64,000 nt of DNA from Asparagopsis taxiformis (GCA_030407315.1 JALQPE010001948.1:146648-210647), one strand, 5' to 3'. Numbered from the stretch's first letter, positions 27,361 through 38,700 are shown. Notes: generated by a model from the letters alone, not told the origin. A program made the numbers and translations.

Positions 27361-28554
27361 CTACTCCAAGCGTATCGAGAATACTTTCTGAGCACTGTTT
27401 CCATCCCGCCCAGTTGCGGAAACTTTGATTTCAAATGTCCGGCCAAAGATTGGTGATGGCCAAGCGTTGTATTCATTCTGCATATTGTCATCTCCCCAAA
27501 ATGCATAAGGAACTTCAAGTTCATTACGAATGAAATTTCCGTCCAAGTAAAAGCCCACAGACTGAACGGCACCTTGAACCCATGCGACAAAAGAGATACG
27601 CTCATTACGACTGGACAGTTTCACAGCGGAAAAGTGTGAATCTAACATTGCCAGTTTCTCGCCATTGGGTGCTCGTATCAATATAAGCTTGTTCACCTTC
27701 ACCATTCTATCCTCCTGTCCTCCCTGAACTGGAGACGGAACGCCGGGCGGAGGCAAAGCTTCTCTTTGAGGAGAAGAGTCAAACCAGGAAGTTTCTATCG
27801 CTGGCGGTCGGCGGTTATGAGCAAACTGGGCTGGCACCAGGTCTGCTTTTTCGTAGCCAAAACACGGCTCTCGACGGCACATCCCCAGTCTGTTTGTCGA
27901 AGCCGGGCAAGTGCTGTTGCTCGTGAGATTTTCGCCTGGAATAAAGCGCGGTTGGTAGCTGCTCGTCATCCTGCCGCCACGAATGACTATTGACGAACAA
28001 CTATAATAGTCACCGTAATTGGAATCCATGTGCAACGTGCCACCGTACCACGCCCACCCAAGAATGTAATCACCGTCTGGATACGAGGTTGGAATTTCTA
28101 CCCTAGTTGCATAAGCCATGGACGCATCGTCAGTGCCACAATTTCGATCGGTGCACTTGTGGAGGTCTGACTCGAAGCAGGCGTACCGAAAGGTGAGCTG
28201 ATTGTGCGCGGTTGCATTCATTCTGAGATTGTTAGGCACGAGACTGAATCGGACGAAACCGCCTATATGATTGTTCCTGGACCACACCATCGAGACGATC
28301 TGTCCTCGTTTGTACACCGTGGGTTGCTGTTGAGAGTTGTATTGGTAGCTTGACGTGGCGAAACAGGGCCCCGGACAATTGTCATCAGGGGCGTGGGGCG
28401 GACCTCCCATTCGACATTCGGGCTTGCTGAACGACTTGAAGTCGCCTCTGGGTTTGAGCAAGAAGCTGTGCGCGGAAGACGGGGAATGGGTGTACGTGAA
28501 AAGCACGAAGAAAATGGTGAGAGAGGGGATGAGTGGGATGGAATTTGTCGGCAT
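27361..28554 (-). CDS. Secreted LPMO-like protein A, with C-terminal GDYNAW-type module
   Basis: 397 residues from the Met at 28,554. The frame extends to 28,620, but a TATA-like CTTTATA at 28,652 would place transcription start near 28,625, which favours the inner Met, which also begins the signal peptide. Cleavage after Ala28 gives a mature N-terminal His (HSFLLKP). The second histidine is in NNHIGGFVRFSLV, and GDYYSCSSIVIRGG supplies aromatic residues near the end of the domain. His at residue 1 plus a second His is the copper brace of lytic polysaccharide monooxygenases. Cys residues are conserved with the three paralogues. After a Pro-rich linker comes a beta-rich module (SVGFYLDGNFIRNE...EYNAWPSPIFGRTF). 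LPMO activity is inferred; the family is not one I can name. Confidence 0.7.
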   Translation of the reverse strand: MPTNSIPLIPSLTIFFVLFTYTHSPSSAHSFLLKPRGDFKSFSKPECRMGGPPHAPDDNCPGPCFATSSYQYNSQQQPTVYKRGQIVSMVWSRNNHIGGFVRFSLVPNNLRMNATAHNQLTFRYACFESDLHKCTDRNCGTDDASMAYATRVEIPTSYPDGDYILGWAWYGGTLHMDSNYGDYYSCSSIVIRGGRMTSSYQPRFIPGENLTSNSTCPASTNRLGMCRREPCFGYEKADLVPAQFAHNRRPPAIETSWFDSSPQREALPPPGVPSPVQGGQEDRMVKVNKLILIRAPNGEKLAMLDSHFSAVKLSSRNERISFVAWVQGAVQSVGFYLDGNFIRNELEVPYAFWGDDNMQNEYNAWPSPIFGRTFEIKVSATGRDGNSAQKVFSIRLE

Positions 28555-28651
28555 TGTTATGTTTTGGTGGTTATGCGGATGCCAGTGGTTGACAGATTGG
28601 TGAGGTTTGGTTTGTGACATGAGAGTCGGTTGGGATATCGAATGTTGGCTG

Positions 28652-28658
28652 CTTTATA
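28652..28658 (-). promoter_or_regulatory. TATA-like box of LPMO-like A
   Basis: TATAAAG on the minus strand, about 98 bp before the chosen ATG. Confidence 0.4.
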
Positions 28659-30133
28659 ACTGGCTTCTGTTGCATGATTGTCAATGCCACAGAGAATGCA
28701 CGACATCATGATGCGAAATACCAGTTTGATTCTTCACGCGCGCAGTTTTGAGGTAGGTTGTGCGTCGCAATGAGTTCTTCCAGTTTTGTTTTGAGGTGTA
28801 GGGATGGTTGTGATAGCATTTGGGAACCGCAGCTGTTTGATGGGAACTGTTCTGTCATGTTTGGCAACACAGATTCACGACACACCGCCCCACTATTTCG
28901 CGGGTGGAGAAGAAGTAGAAAGATGGGAGATAAGCTGTTGGTGACCACCAGTTTTTGGTAGGACTGTTGGTTGGTATGGCGCGGAAAGTCACCTAAGACG
29001 GCAAGCACTGGAGGAAATGTGCAATTTAACGATTTGAATGATTGGTATCAGCGCAACTGCAAGGGAATATGTTCTGATCGCACTGAACACAAAGTTGGTG
29101 TTGGGTGGGAACATGCGGGAAAGTCTCGACTCACGCTTTTCATGATTGAAGTATTGCTTCGAACCGGATGGGTAACGATGCTGGAGGTCGCGTTGGTATC
29201 GCTTGATGATGCATAGGCCAGAAAATAATTTTTCATTTTCATAGGTCTTATTCTCTTCATAATGGGCAGCACTCTGAAACATTTTACATCTCTCTGACGG
29301 ACATGAATGATAGCCGCTGCAAGGAGATAAACCTCACCTCTGAACTAGTGTTGGCAAAGCAGCCTCTGCTATGGATTCAGAAACGGTTCAAGTGGTCCTT
29401 ACTCAAAACACGTGATATCCAACATGAAAGTGGTGCATGTAGCATGTCCGAGTTATTTGAGTGGAACAATTTAATGGGCATCGAGACTTGGCAAAAGTTG
29501 GTCGTAATTTAGCGATGCACGACCACACTCGAGACAGGAGTTGTGAGGCAAGTTGCATGATTTCCATCTTGTTTCCAGGGCAAGGACACACGTTCTTCAT
29601 CGCCACACGTATCATGTGTACATTGAAAGCGTTTGTGACTCAACCCTTATCTAGTCTCGCGTACTATTAAATTACAGTGGTTGTCCTTGTCGGTACATAC
29701 TGACGTGGAACGAACGTTACATTAGTTGTATAGCCCGATGTATCCTTCATACCTTCACGTCTATTTCAACGAGTTGACAGCACTTTGTTTGATCGAAGAT
29801 AGCTTGGAAGGTAGACTGCCGCGGATCTTATTCGTGGTTAGGAAGCTATGAACTAGACAACTGGTTATGAAGCGTTTTTATATTCCTCATTTTACCAAGT
29901 TTTTAAAAATTAAAAAATGCACTAAATTGAAACATTTCCTGGGAGATCGTGATCGCTGCCAAATTAGAAACAAACGTCTATCGCGTGAAGTGACGCGTTC
30001 AACCTCATATACAACCTCTAATTCGTTTTCCGCCACCCTTGTTCTATCCAAACTGACGTTGCGCTTACTTTCAGCCATGCTTGCAATCTCCATCTCCCCC
30101 CAGATGCTACCGATAGCCAACCGGTAGCGTACA
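28659..30133. other. Intergenic
   Basis: About 1.5 kb between LPMO-like A and B. Only short frames without recognisable features are present; I see no gene, repeat array or RNA. Confidence 0.5.
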
Positions 30134-31321
30134 TTACAAGTTTCTGCGCCTTCTCAGATACATCCAGAACACTTTGTAATGTTTAGTCCCATTATCGCCA
30201 GAAGCTTCCGCACGAATACTAATCCATCTGTCGAAAATTGGGTTTGGCCATGCGTTATAATCGCCATTGATATCACCCCAGAACGAGTATGGTACATATC
30301 TCTCCGTGCGAATCCACCTGTCATTCAGATAGAAACTAACAGATGCCACGGGTCCTTTTGTGAGCGCCACAAACGTGATAGGCTCGTCCTTGCGTATATG
30401 AACCGTTCTGAACGATGCAGTAATTGGAGCGCCAGTTTCTGCATTGATCATAACCATACCTGTGACACGCACCGGCCTTCTCCTAGCTGCACCTTGTCCT
30501 GGCGATGGTGACGGAGACATGGACGGCATAGGAGTGGGTGATATAGAGCTTTCATTGAACCATTCGGATAGAATTGGAGCTGGATGTCTGTTTTTCGCAA
30601 ATTCAAACGGCACCATTTGCCTTTCTTTCTTACCCAAACAAGGCTCGCGACGACAATCTCCCAGTCGATTGGTCGCAGCCAGACATCTGGACGCACCACC
30701 GAGACGTTCACCAGGGATAAACCTCGGCGAAAAACTGGTCGTGAACGGGCCTCCTCGAATACGAACGGGCGAACAACTATAATAATCGCCAAAAATCGAA
30801 TTGCTCTGCACAGTGCCACCATACCAAGTCCAGCCAAGAACGTACTCACCATCGGGATAAGTCGTAGGAATCTGAACCATCGTCCTATACGCACTTGCAT
30901 TTCTATCCGAGCCGCACGGCCTGCCTGCACATCGATGCTTGTCGGACACATAACAGGCGTATCGAAAGGCCATGACGGCATGCGCGGTACGATTCATGCG
31001 TTGATTGCGCGGCACAAGACTGAAACGCACAAAGCCGCCGCGATGATTGTTCTTGGCCCAAACCATCGACACGTTCTGGGCGCGCGCATAGACGGACGGC
31101 TGCTGACGACGGTCGAGCTGCCAGCTATCTGGGGCGATGCACGGGCCGGGGCAGTTGTCGTTGGGCGCGTGCGGGGGGCCGCCGAGACGACATTCGCCCT
31201 TGTTGAACGACTTGAAGTCGCCCTTGGGGCTGAGCAGGAAGCTGTGCGCGGCGACGCGGGGCGGCGACGAGCAGAACAGGAGGCAGCAGAGGACGAGTAG
31301 TTGGGCTTTGAGATGCGTCAT
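30134..31321 (-). CDS. Secreted LPMO-like protein B, with C-terminal GDYNAW-type module
   Basis: 395 residues. The signal peptide ends PRVAA, leaving His26 as the mature N-terminus (HSFLLSPKGDF). The second conserved His is in NNHRGGFVRFSLV, and the aromatic end motif is GDYYSCSPVRIRGG. The domain closes with RLGDCRREPC, shared by all four paralogues. A Pro/Ser/Met linker (about 268-290) leads to a module reading MVMINAETGAPI, VASVSFYLNDRWIRTE and NGDYNAWPNPIFD. This resembles a beta-sandwich accessory module common in bacterial secreted carbohydrate enzymes. It is closest to protein A. It ends in a basic RRRRNL tail. Confidence 0.7.
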   Translation of the reverse strand: MTHLKAQLLVLCCLLFCSSPPRVAAHSFLLSPKGDFKSFNKGECRLGGPPHAPNDNCPGPCIAPDSWQLDRRQQPSVYARAQNVSMVWAKNNHRGGFVRFSLVPRNQRMNRTAHAVMAFRYACYVSDKHRCAGRPCGSDRNASAYRTMVQIPTTYPDGEYVLGWTWYGGTVQSNSIFGDYYSCSPVRIRGGPFTTSFSPRFIPGERLGGASRCLAATNRLGDCRREPCLGKKERQMVPFEFAKNRHPAPILSEWFNESSISPTPMPSMSPSPSPGQGAARRRPVRVTGMVMINAETGAPITASFRTVHIRKDEPITFVALTKGPVASVSFYLNDRWIRTERYVPYSFWGDINGDYNAWPNPIFDRWISIRAEASGDNGTKHYKVFWMYLRRRRNL

Positions 31322-31379
31322 TGCGCGTTTGGATTATGGTGCTTTATGGTGACGGTGGGCTCATCGCGTCGGGCGCGTT

Positions 31380-31385
31380 CTTATA
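31380..31385 (-). promoter_or_regulatory. TATA-like box of LPMO-like B
   Basis: TATAAG on the minus strand about 60 bp before the ATG. Confidence 0.35.
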
Positions 31386-31738
31386 CATGGGTGGTGGTTG
31401 ATGACGGGTCGAGATTGCAGATGTGGTCGCGGTCGGGATGGAAGTTTCATGTCGGTGCGTGCGACGATTGCGTTGTATGGAGTTGGAAACTGGAGTGGTT
31501 TTCGTATTGCGTGGCGTAATAGTATATGCGATTAAAAGCGTTCAATTCCCAAACTTGTTTTGCTAGAAACAATCACGTCGCGTAGTGTTTGTGCGCTGGC
31601 ACTTGTCATATACCACTAATAACGAGCTAACTACCAGTTACATAGCGCGCTCAGTGGAATGTAATCTCCGCCCAAACTCAACAATACAATTTACGCACTT
31701 GCCCATCTCTACACACACCATCTTGTCTACACTACTAC
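31386..31738. other. Intergenic
   Basis: Spacer between LPMO-like B and C; nothing recognised. Confidence 0.5.
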
Positions 31739-32506
31739 TCAATTCAACCAATAGTCACGAATCGCCGCTGGCTTCTGACCATCCCGAAACTCGTCCGGAA
31801 CGCGCTCCGTCTCATAGTGCGTATCACACGGCTCCTCACGACACACCCCCAATCTTCCAACCGCCGACGAGCATGTCTCCTTATCAATACCCTCACCGGG
31901 AATAAACCTCGGCTGATAACTCTTCGTCTTCTTCCCACCCCGAACGATAATCCTCGCGCAACTATAATAATCACCAAACCCGTACTCATTATACGTCGTG
32001 GCACCGTACCACGCCCAGCCGAGGATATACTCACCATCCGGATGCGTCGTCGGAATTTCGACCATAGCCTTGTACGCCATGCCGTTCAAATCGGTGCCGC
32101 AGCGGTCCTCGCGACATGTGTGCATCCCTGAATCATAGCACGCGTATCGGAACGCGAGTCGTTGGTGCGCTCCCTTGCTCATTCGGTGCTTGATCGGCAC
32201 CAGACTCAAACGGACAAAACCGCCCGTGTGCTGATTGCGCGCCCAGACCATCGGGATTTCCTCGCCGCGTCGCACGACCATCGGCTCGCCGGTGCGGTCC
32301 ACCCACCAGTCGCCAGACGTGTCGTAGCACGGGCCCGGGCATTTGTTGTCGTTCTGGAAGGACGGCCCGCCGATGCGGCACACGGCGATCCATTCGGGGT
32401 TGCGGTCCGCGATGGGGCGCAGGAGATAGCTGTGCGCGTGCACATGGGGGAGAAGGTGCGCCAGGGCGAGAAGCACGAGTGTGAGTGTGGTGGCTGTGGT
32501 GGTCAT
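31739..32506 (-). CDS. Secreted LPMO-like protein C, single domain
   Basis: 255 residues. The signal peptide ends HVHA, so His25 becomes the first residue (HSYLLRPIAD). The second brace His is in NQHTGGFVRLSLV, with GDYYSCARIIVRGG near the end. The same Cys pattern as A, B and D is kept (CRIGGPSF, CPGPC, CYDSGMHTC, RLGVCREEPC). It lacks the linker and C-terminal module of A and B, ending soon after the domain with IRDYWLN. It pairs with D in length and in the CRIGGPSF variant, so two sub-duplications are likely. Confidence 0.72.
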   Translation of the reverse strand: MTTTATTLTLVLLALAHLLPHVHAHSYLLRPIADRNPEWIAVCRIGGPSFQNDNKCPGPCYDTSGDWWVDRTGEPMVVRRGEEIPMVWARNQHTGGFVRLSLVPIKHRMSKGAHQRLAFRYACYDSGMHTCREDRCGTDLNGMAYKAMVEIPTTHPDGEYILGWAWYGATTYNEYGFGDYYSCARIIVRGGKKTKSYQPRFIPGEGIDKETCSSAVGRLGVCREEPCDTHYETERVPDEFRDGQKPAAIRDYWLN

Positions 32507-32570
32507 TTTGGAATGGGAGCGATGTGTCGGAGTAGGGGTGGGTTTGGGAAGGGGTGGGGTGGGGTGGGGG

Positions 32571-32578
32571 TTTTTATA
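32571..32578 (-). promoter_or_regulatory. TATA box of LPMO-like C
   Basis: TATAAAAA on the minus strand, 65-72 bp before the ATG, followed at once by several C4-C5 runs. Confidence 0.55.
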
Positions 32579-33332
32579 GGGAAGATATTTGTGATGGGCG
32601 GGAAAGAGATGACTTGTTAGACGAATTGAAGTTGTGCGTTGGAATGATGTGTTTGTATGAAAATAGATGGTGGGATGTTTGGATTTGACGAGTGTTGTAG
32701 GGACATGATGTACGAAACGTGTCGAATGGCGAGTTGTTACGCGGATCGAGGCCCGGATTGTGTTTGTCAGATGGTGTCATCGAAGAGGACTGGACGGTGC
32801 TTAGGGAAAGCTCAACGTGGCTCTTGTGTACCGCATGACGTGCAGGAAGGGGAATTGAGCGATATTAGACTTGGCAATGCGCAGGGAGCAATGCTATGAC
32901 ATGTGTCGCTCAAAATTGGATGGCAAAGGGATGGTATACATGAGTGAGATACGTTTCCCCGAGCATGATGTTTGGATTTGACACGGGCTACTCCGACGCG
33001 CCCCGAGTCATGTGTCACATCAAGTGTCAGGAAGATGGTATATCAAATTAAATCAGTAACTTAATTGACGCAATGGTATTTTAATTGCATCGTGCTGCAA
33101 CTACGTCATCAAATAGCACGAGACGTATCGCGCTTCAATTCAATTGCGCGGTGGAAAAGTGCAACGTGGCCGAACATCTTCTCGTTTGATCGATCTTTCC
33201 AATTGCTTGCTTCCAAGATGCATCCGTCCTCCGACACCTCGTTATGATCCGTCTGCACTCCCCCTTCGTTTCTAATCTACGCATCTGCCATATGTAAAGA
33301 CTATGCACAATGTCAATGTTTATCAACCAAAC
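32579..33332. other. Intergenic
   Basis: Spacer between LPMO-like C and D; only short frames, nothing recognised. Confidence 0.5.
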
Positions 33333-34094
33333 CTACTCAAACCAAGAAGCCTGTAGAGGCGCTTTCTGTCGTCCATTTCTAAACTCCGCCGGCACACGAC
33401 TCTTGAGCTCAATCTTGCCGCGACACGGTTCGCTGGGGCACACACCCAATCGGTCCGTACCCGACATACACGAGCCGCGACCATCATCCGTGACAAATTT
33501 GGGCTGAAAAGTGTTTGTCTTCGGCCCGCCACGAATCACAATATTAGCGCAAGTATAATAATCACCAAATCCAAATCGATTCCCAATCGTACCGCCGTAC
33601 CACGCATATCCCAGCAAATATTCCCCATCCGGATACGTAGTCGGAATCTGCACCTCGGTACGATACGCCATCCCGCGTTTATCCGTGCCGCATCGACGTA
33701 ATCGACATTTGTGCTCGCCCGATGTGAAGCACGTATAATGAAACGCCATTTGCGCATGCGTTGCCTTGCTCATGCGTTTGTCGTGCGGCACGATTGTAAA
33801 TCGTACAAATCCACCTTTATGTCCATTCTTGGCCCACACTAATGTCGCTTTCTCCCCGCGACGATACACCATCGGTGGTACGCGTATCTGGTTGTTTGAA
33901 AACACCGACGGGTTGAGACACGGCCCTGGACATCTGCCTCGGTGCCCGAACGAAGGCCCGCCAATGCGACAGAAGCCTGTCCAGGTCGGCGTGAGGTACC
34001 CAGTCGGACGCAGTAGGTAGCTGTGCGCTTCCGCGCGGCGTAACGCCACGATGAACAGGGCGAGGGTTAGCATGCGTTGCAATGTTACAATCAT
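33333..34094 (-). CDS. Secreted LPMO-like protein D, single domain
   Basis: 253 residues. Signal peptide 1-23 (ending RRAEA), mature His24 (HSYLLRPTGYL). The second His is His92 in NGHKGGFVRFTIV, and GDYYTCANIVIRGG is near the end of the fold. Conserved Cys motifs are CRIGGPSF, CPGPC, HKCRLRRCG and RLGVCPSEPC. The frame is uninterrupted and ends LQASWFE, matching the C-terminus of the domain in A (ETSWFD). It is the rightmost member of the same-strand array. Confidence 0.72.
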   Translation of the reverse strand: MIVTLQRMLTLALFIVALRRAEAHSYLLRPTGYLTPTWTGFCRIGGPSFGHRGRCPGPCLNPSVFSNNQIRVPPMVYRRGEKATLVWAKNGHKGGFVRFTIVPHDKRMSKATHAQMAFHYTCFTSGEHKCRLRRCGTDKRGMAYRTEVQIPTTYPDGEYLLGYAWYGGTIGNRFGFGDYYTCANIVIRGGPKTNTFQPKFVTDDGRGSCMSGTDRLGVCPSEPCRGKIELKSRVPAEFRNGRQKAPLQASWFE

Positions 34095-34167
34095 TTTGGA
34101 TGCTTTCGGTGGGTGAGTGACGGTACGCTTCTGGTGCAGATGAGGATGGGAATAATGGATGTGCGCG

Positions 34168-34176
34168 TTTTATATA
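34168..34176 (-). promoter_or_regulatory. TATA box of LPMO-like D
   Basis: TATATAAAA on the minus strand, 74-82 bp before the ATG. Confidence 0.55.
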
Positions 34177-35034
34177 GTACGATTTATAGAGTTATTGTGG
34201 TGTGATGATTGTGACACGCACCGTTAATGACATGGACTCGTGTCGAGTCGAGGCGTGGTGGACATACTCTGAGTACGCTCTCTAGCTAGTGGTTGATACG
34301 CAGGTGTGGTCGGCATGTGTCGAGACAAGACGCTTGAGTGGGCGCCTCATTTTTTCCGATCGATATCGATGCGATGCAATTGGATTGTGGGAATACACAT
34401 TGGATATGTAGTAGCGTGCCATGTGATGCCTATTGACAAGCCGCTGATACGACTGACGAAATGTAATTGCATGGATGGCATGTGGAAGTGTGTACGTCAT
34501 GATTTGTTTGTTTAGTGAGAGCAACCACGTGTTGAACAAGGCAAGCCATTACATTATGATGGTTGGTGCATGGTAGAGACGACGATACGGCTAGGTCTAT
34601 GACCGCGTGGGAGACAATCACTAGTTGCACCAGTGATCTGATGTCGGAGCAAGAGGTGCAGATTGTTCGACTTGTAGTCATGTGCGTTTTCAAATATTTT
34701 CAAGAGCGTTGCGAATAGTTTTACGTTGGCGCAACACGTAAACCGCGTACGCGGCAGCTAAATTTAGTATGATCAGTGAACACGGTCGATCAATACGAGG
34801 CAGACATTGATGTCTCTCCCTCGTTTGCCCACTCGAGACGATGATGAATCGTCGCGTCATTGCACACAACGAGACTCATGCTAGTCCATTTCTAAATTTA
34901 CGCTGCTACCATCGCCATCGATCTATCGTTCGACTCGTGTGCGGCTGCAGCCTTCTCCAACACTTCTACCTCGCCAATCACCTACTTCCGCGTGCTTTAT
35001 GTTTGCACGCCCAGCCGAAACAATTATCCCCTCG
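34177..35034. other. Intergenic
   Basis: This holds the 5' flank of LPMO-like D and the 3' flank of the methyltransferase gene. No gene is recognised. Confidence 0.5.
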
Positions 35035-35796
35035 TCAATGGTCCGATATATTCATCACCAAGTTGTACTCGGCAGCCATGCAGTTGTTCAACACCCTCCG
35101 ATATGACATTGCCGGAAATTTCTGTCTCACATAACTCAAAATAGCGCCACAATCGTTGGCGCTGAAATACAGAGGCGTCGAAACATTATATTCCTGACAT
35201 TCAACCTGGAGACGTCTCACAGCAACACCTGGCAAGTTTTCAAATACGTCCTTCACGATAGCAAAATCACTTCCCTGCGCATCAATTTTCAGCAGATTGA
35301 TGCTGTCCACATTCATTTCGCGCAAAACAGAACTCAGCCGACGCACTGTCACCCGAGTCGCTCGCAATTTGTTCGAATGCATGCATTTAAACAGCCGTGA
35401 TCGCTGGAAAATAACGTCGCCACATCGCGACCGAATACGATCACTTTGCAAAACACGGTCGTACGCCTCGTTGCGCACGTTGATCGAACTGCAGCCAGGC
35501 TCCTCGTCGTTGACATAAAATGTTGCAAATCCATCGAAATCCGATATCACATACGGATATCGCAACAATGAGTCGGATATATATCGTGTATCCGTCGGAT
35601 CAAATGTAATTAATTTCGACGCCGTCGACGTTATTGTTTTCCCATTCGTACCTATGTCAATATCGACTTGGACTCGCTCCACAGTTGCCGACCGTACCTG
35701 CATTGGTAGAAGCAAGTAGCATAGTGCCGCGATACTCGTCACAAGCGCCAGTGACAGAAATGGCGAAGTTTGTCGTTTGGCAAGAACCGCAACCAT
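35035..35796 (-). CDS. FkbM-like methyltransferase, type II membrane protein
   Basis: 253 residues. One N-terminal hydrophobic segment (about 14-32) fits a signal anchor. VDIDIGTNGKTITSTASKLITFDP is the degenerate SAM-binding motif I region (DxGxNxG, then F-D/E-P), and LLKIDAQGSDFAIVKD matches the FkbM/Methyltransf_21 signature (K-D-x-Q/E-G-x-D/E), followed by LQVECQEYN. FkbM relatives O-methylate sugars or other small substrates. A Golgi role in glycan methylation would suit the neighbourhood, but this is inference. The gene is intact. Confidence 0.72.
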   Translation of the reverse strand: MVAVLAKRQTSPFLSLALVTSIAALCYLLLPMQVRSATVERVQVDIDIGTNGKTITSTASKLITFDPTDTRYISDSLLRYPYVISDFDGFATFYVNDEEPGCSSINVRNEAYDRVLQSDRIRSRCGDVIFQRSRLFKCMHSNKLRATRVTVRRLSSVLREMNVDSINLLKIDAQGSDFAIVKDVFENLPGVAVRRLQVECQEYNVSTPLYFSANDCGAILSYVRQKFPAMSYRRVLNNCMAAEYNLVMNISDH

Positions 35797-38700
35797 GTTT
35801 CATGCCGGTGAAAAACATTGCAATGCATGTTCGCTTGCATAATTATCCACAACTCAATTCATACTGGTCTACATTTTTGAGTTGTGATAACGTGCAATGA
35901 ACGGCCGGACGAGTTTTTTCGTTGAGCTTATATGCGGAAAGATGACCGAGTTCAAGTGATGTGAGATACACGTTTTCAAACTCTCAGCTTCCACACAAAA
36001 ATTTACGGAAATCCTTGGAAAACATTTCTAAACGTTTCCAGCAACGACATGCAACATGCGCTTGTCCAGCACAGCAGCGCCAGCGCAACCAACTGTACGC
36101 GTGTTCGCGCTGTCGCAAGCACAACAATCTGGATGCACAAGTACAAGATGGAGAAAAAAAAATGCGTCTGCTTCGGAGTTGTGCAAAAATGGAAGCAGCC
36201 GCATTTTCTCCAGAATAAGTATCTCGGTATCTACAAACAGCTTGTCTACTGATGATTGATGCAGAGGAAGAGACATACTGATGAGTTTGGTGAGCGCCAA
36301 ACTACCACATAATTGCTTGGGGTCTGTGCTGTCCCGCGCAGTTGAGTTATCTACTTACATCCATATAGCTGATGGTACGCAATGACAGTTAGCATGGATG
36401 GACGGCGCGACCCTTCATTCGAATTGAGCACGTTGAAAAAGCAAACTGCATTTCATCCTTTTTAACAACTTTTCACCAAGCCATCGCACAATTGCACTTG
36501 CAGTTTGTACGCCAATGATACACTATATCACTGTATGCCAACCAATGCGCTTAATAATGAAACGTAGTTAACAAGATGCAGTGGCTGAAAGAGTCCAACT
36601 CAAGCGCGAGGTGGACTCATAGAAGAAATGAAAACATCAAGGGTGTAGCGTAAGCAGCTGCCACCAAATTACATCCGCACACCCATCTTTTGTAAAGCTC
36701 TTTTTTCCAGTGCACTCATTGGCGCTGCCATGCCAAACCACTGCGCAGCCCCTTCTCAATGGCCAACACGGTGCAAGTTGTTGGTCTTACAACAGCTGAT
36801 GTAATGGGTAGAAATTGAGCCCATTTCGTCACCAATGTCCAAAACAAGTACCGCAGTCCGCACTGACAACCGATATGCTCCAAGCGCAGTTGAATGCTCG
36901 CTCACCGTTTGGTCAGAGGCAACAAAAGTCTTGCGTCGCTACCGGTGCCAGACTTGTGTGCACACCAACTCATACAATTGTGTACAGCTGTATTGCCATG
37001 TGCTGGATGTGTGTGCATTCCAATGCTTGACACTATGATTGCCGTTGCTCTACCATTCAGGTTGGGTTATGGTCCCCCTCCTTCGCCCTTGCTCTACTCT
37101 TTGCCGTTGAATGAAGTGCAGACTGCTCTGTTGTGTTGATATCGTTACAGTTTTATTACAGCGCGTCAGATCGACAGAGGATGCACGAGTAAGCAGTCTG
37201 GCGGACGTTTGACCGCAAGGACATGTCCGTTGTAAAGTCCTGCAGTGTGTGTGTTGATTATTGCGTTGCTGGCATTATTGTTCACGAGTGAAATGATGTG
37301 TGTCCATGCAATGCGGGAGATATCAACTAGGAAAGAATAGGAAGGAATGGGACATGACGAGGACCAATAAGGTTGTTATATACGCACAGATATTATGTGA
37401 TTGAAAGAGGATATTTTGGTTGCTGTGTGGAGAAACAGACCAGGCTGGAAAATTGCGGTTGGAAAGAGCTGAGAGTGAGGAAAACGAAGGAATGATGCAC
37501 AAGAAAGTCGACAAGTACTTGGATGCAGCTCGCCATAACAGAGCAACACGAGAACAAGTAATATGTTTGGTGTCAGAGTAAGCATTGAAAGTGGATAGTT
37601 TGTTCGATATTGAAGAGAGGTAAAGCAAGAGGAAAACATTTTGCAGTGTTTGCTTGCTGCGTTGTACAACAAGGCAGCGTTTTGGGTTGCATACATCAAG
37701 ACAAGGCAAGGGGATGCGAGGCGAGACGGGGTAGGGTGGGGCGGGGCGTGGCGATGATTGCATCTCGCGATGAAGTGCGTTGTAAAACCAAATCCAACGA
37801 TGCAAACACATCACAAAATATCGACATATGAAATACGACCAATGAGCGGCGGCATGCGATGAAACTTGTCACATTTGCGTGGCGTGTAGTCCACAACTTG
37901 GTCCAGCATTTTTTCTACGGTTTGCGTCAAATGTGAATTTTGTTGAGAAATAATTTGAGTTTCTCGAGCCCCCTAGTTACAGTTGAATTAGCCACGGGTG
38001 TCAACGAGTGCACGTTTCCCGCCGCCTGAAGCACGTTGTTGATAAATTAACTAATTTAAATCAGTGCGGCTATATTTCCAACCTTACTAGCTGTTCCACT
38101 GACAAACGGCATAGCGATATGTTGGTAACTCTAACAGGCACCTGTGCCGGTCTTTCATCATCCTAGTCATCTGAGCTCACAGCGTGGGCGACTCGTGTTG
38201 CTGCAATGTATCGATGGCAAGTGGGAGAACGGTAGGTTTCGTAACCCAGCACGGCAATGCGTGGTTAGCGCTGGCGGCGGGAGGGCAGGCGAGTGGGCCA
38301 GGGCGGGGCAGAGTAGCCCGACTGACTGGCCCATGAGTCATGGTTTATGAACTGCGTATAAGCAACGTGTAGCTTATATTGATAGAGTGATTATTTGAAC
38401 ACCGGCCCAATGATAGGGCAGCAAAGGCGGGCCGCGGAATCGCGCAGTTGACGTCAGTGAGAGGTTGAGTGCAATGGCGGGGCGGGCCCGAGTAGCATCG
38501 ATTGGACTCGTCACATGCCGTGCATCTTCCCTTCGCATTGGGCATGTCGCGCGAGAGAGCCAGCGAGCGATGAGGTCAAGTCGAGTCGAAGAGAGAGATG
38601 ACGAAGCGAGCTGGTTTGTGTGGAGGAGAAATGAGCGAGTGCAGGTGCGTGTTGCATGCAGTTTGGCTTTCCTCGGGCACTAGCGTAACGGCTAAATGGT

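Noticed and set aside
37323..37814. 163-codon minus-strand frame in the gene-poor region
   Set aside because: Low complexity, rich in Ser/Leu/Pro, no domain, and no promoter or poly(A) context that supports it.
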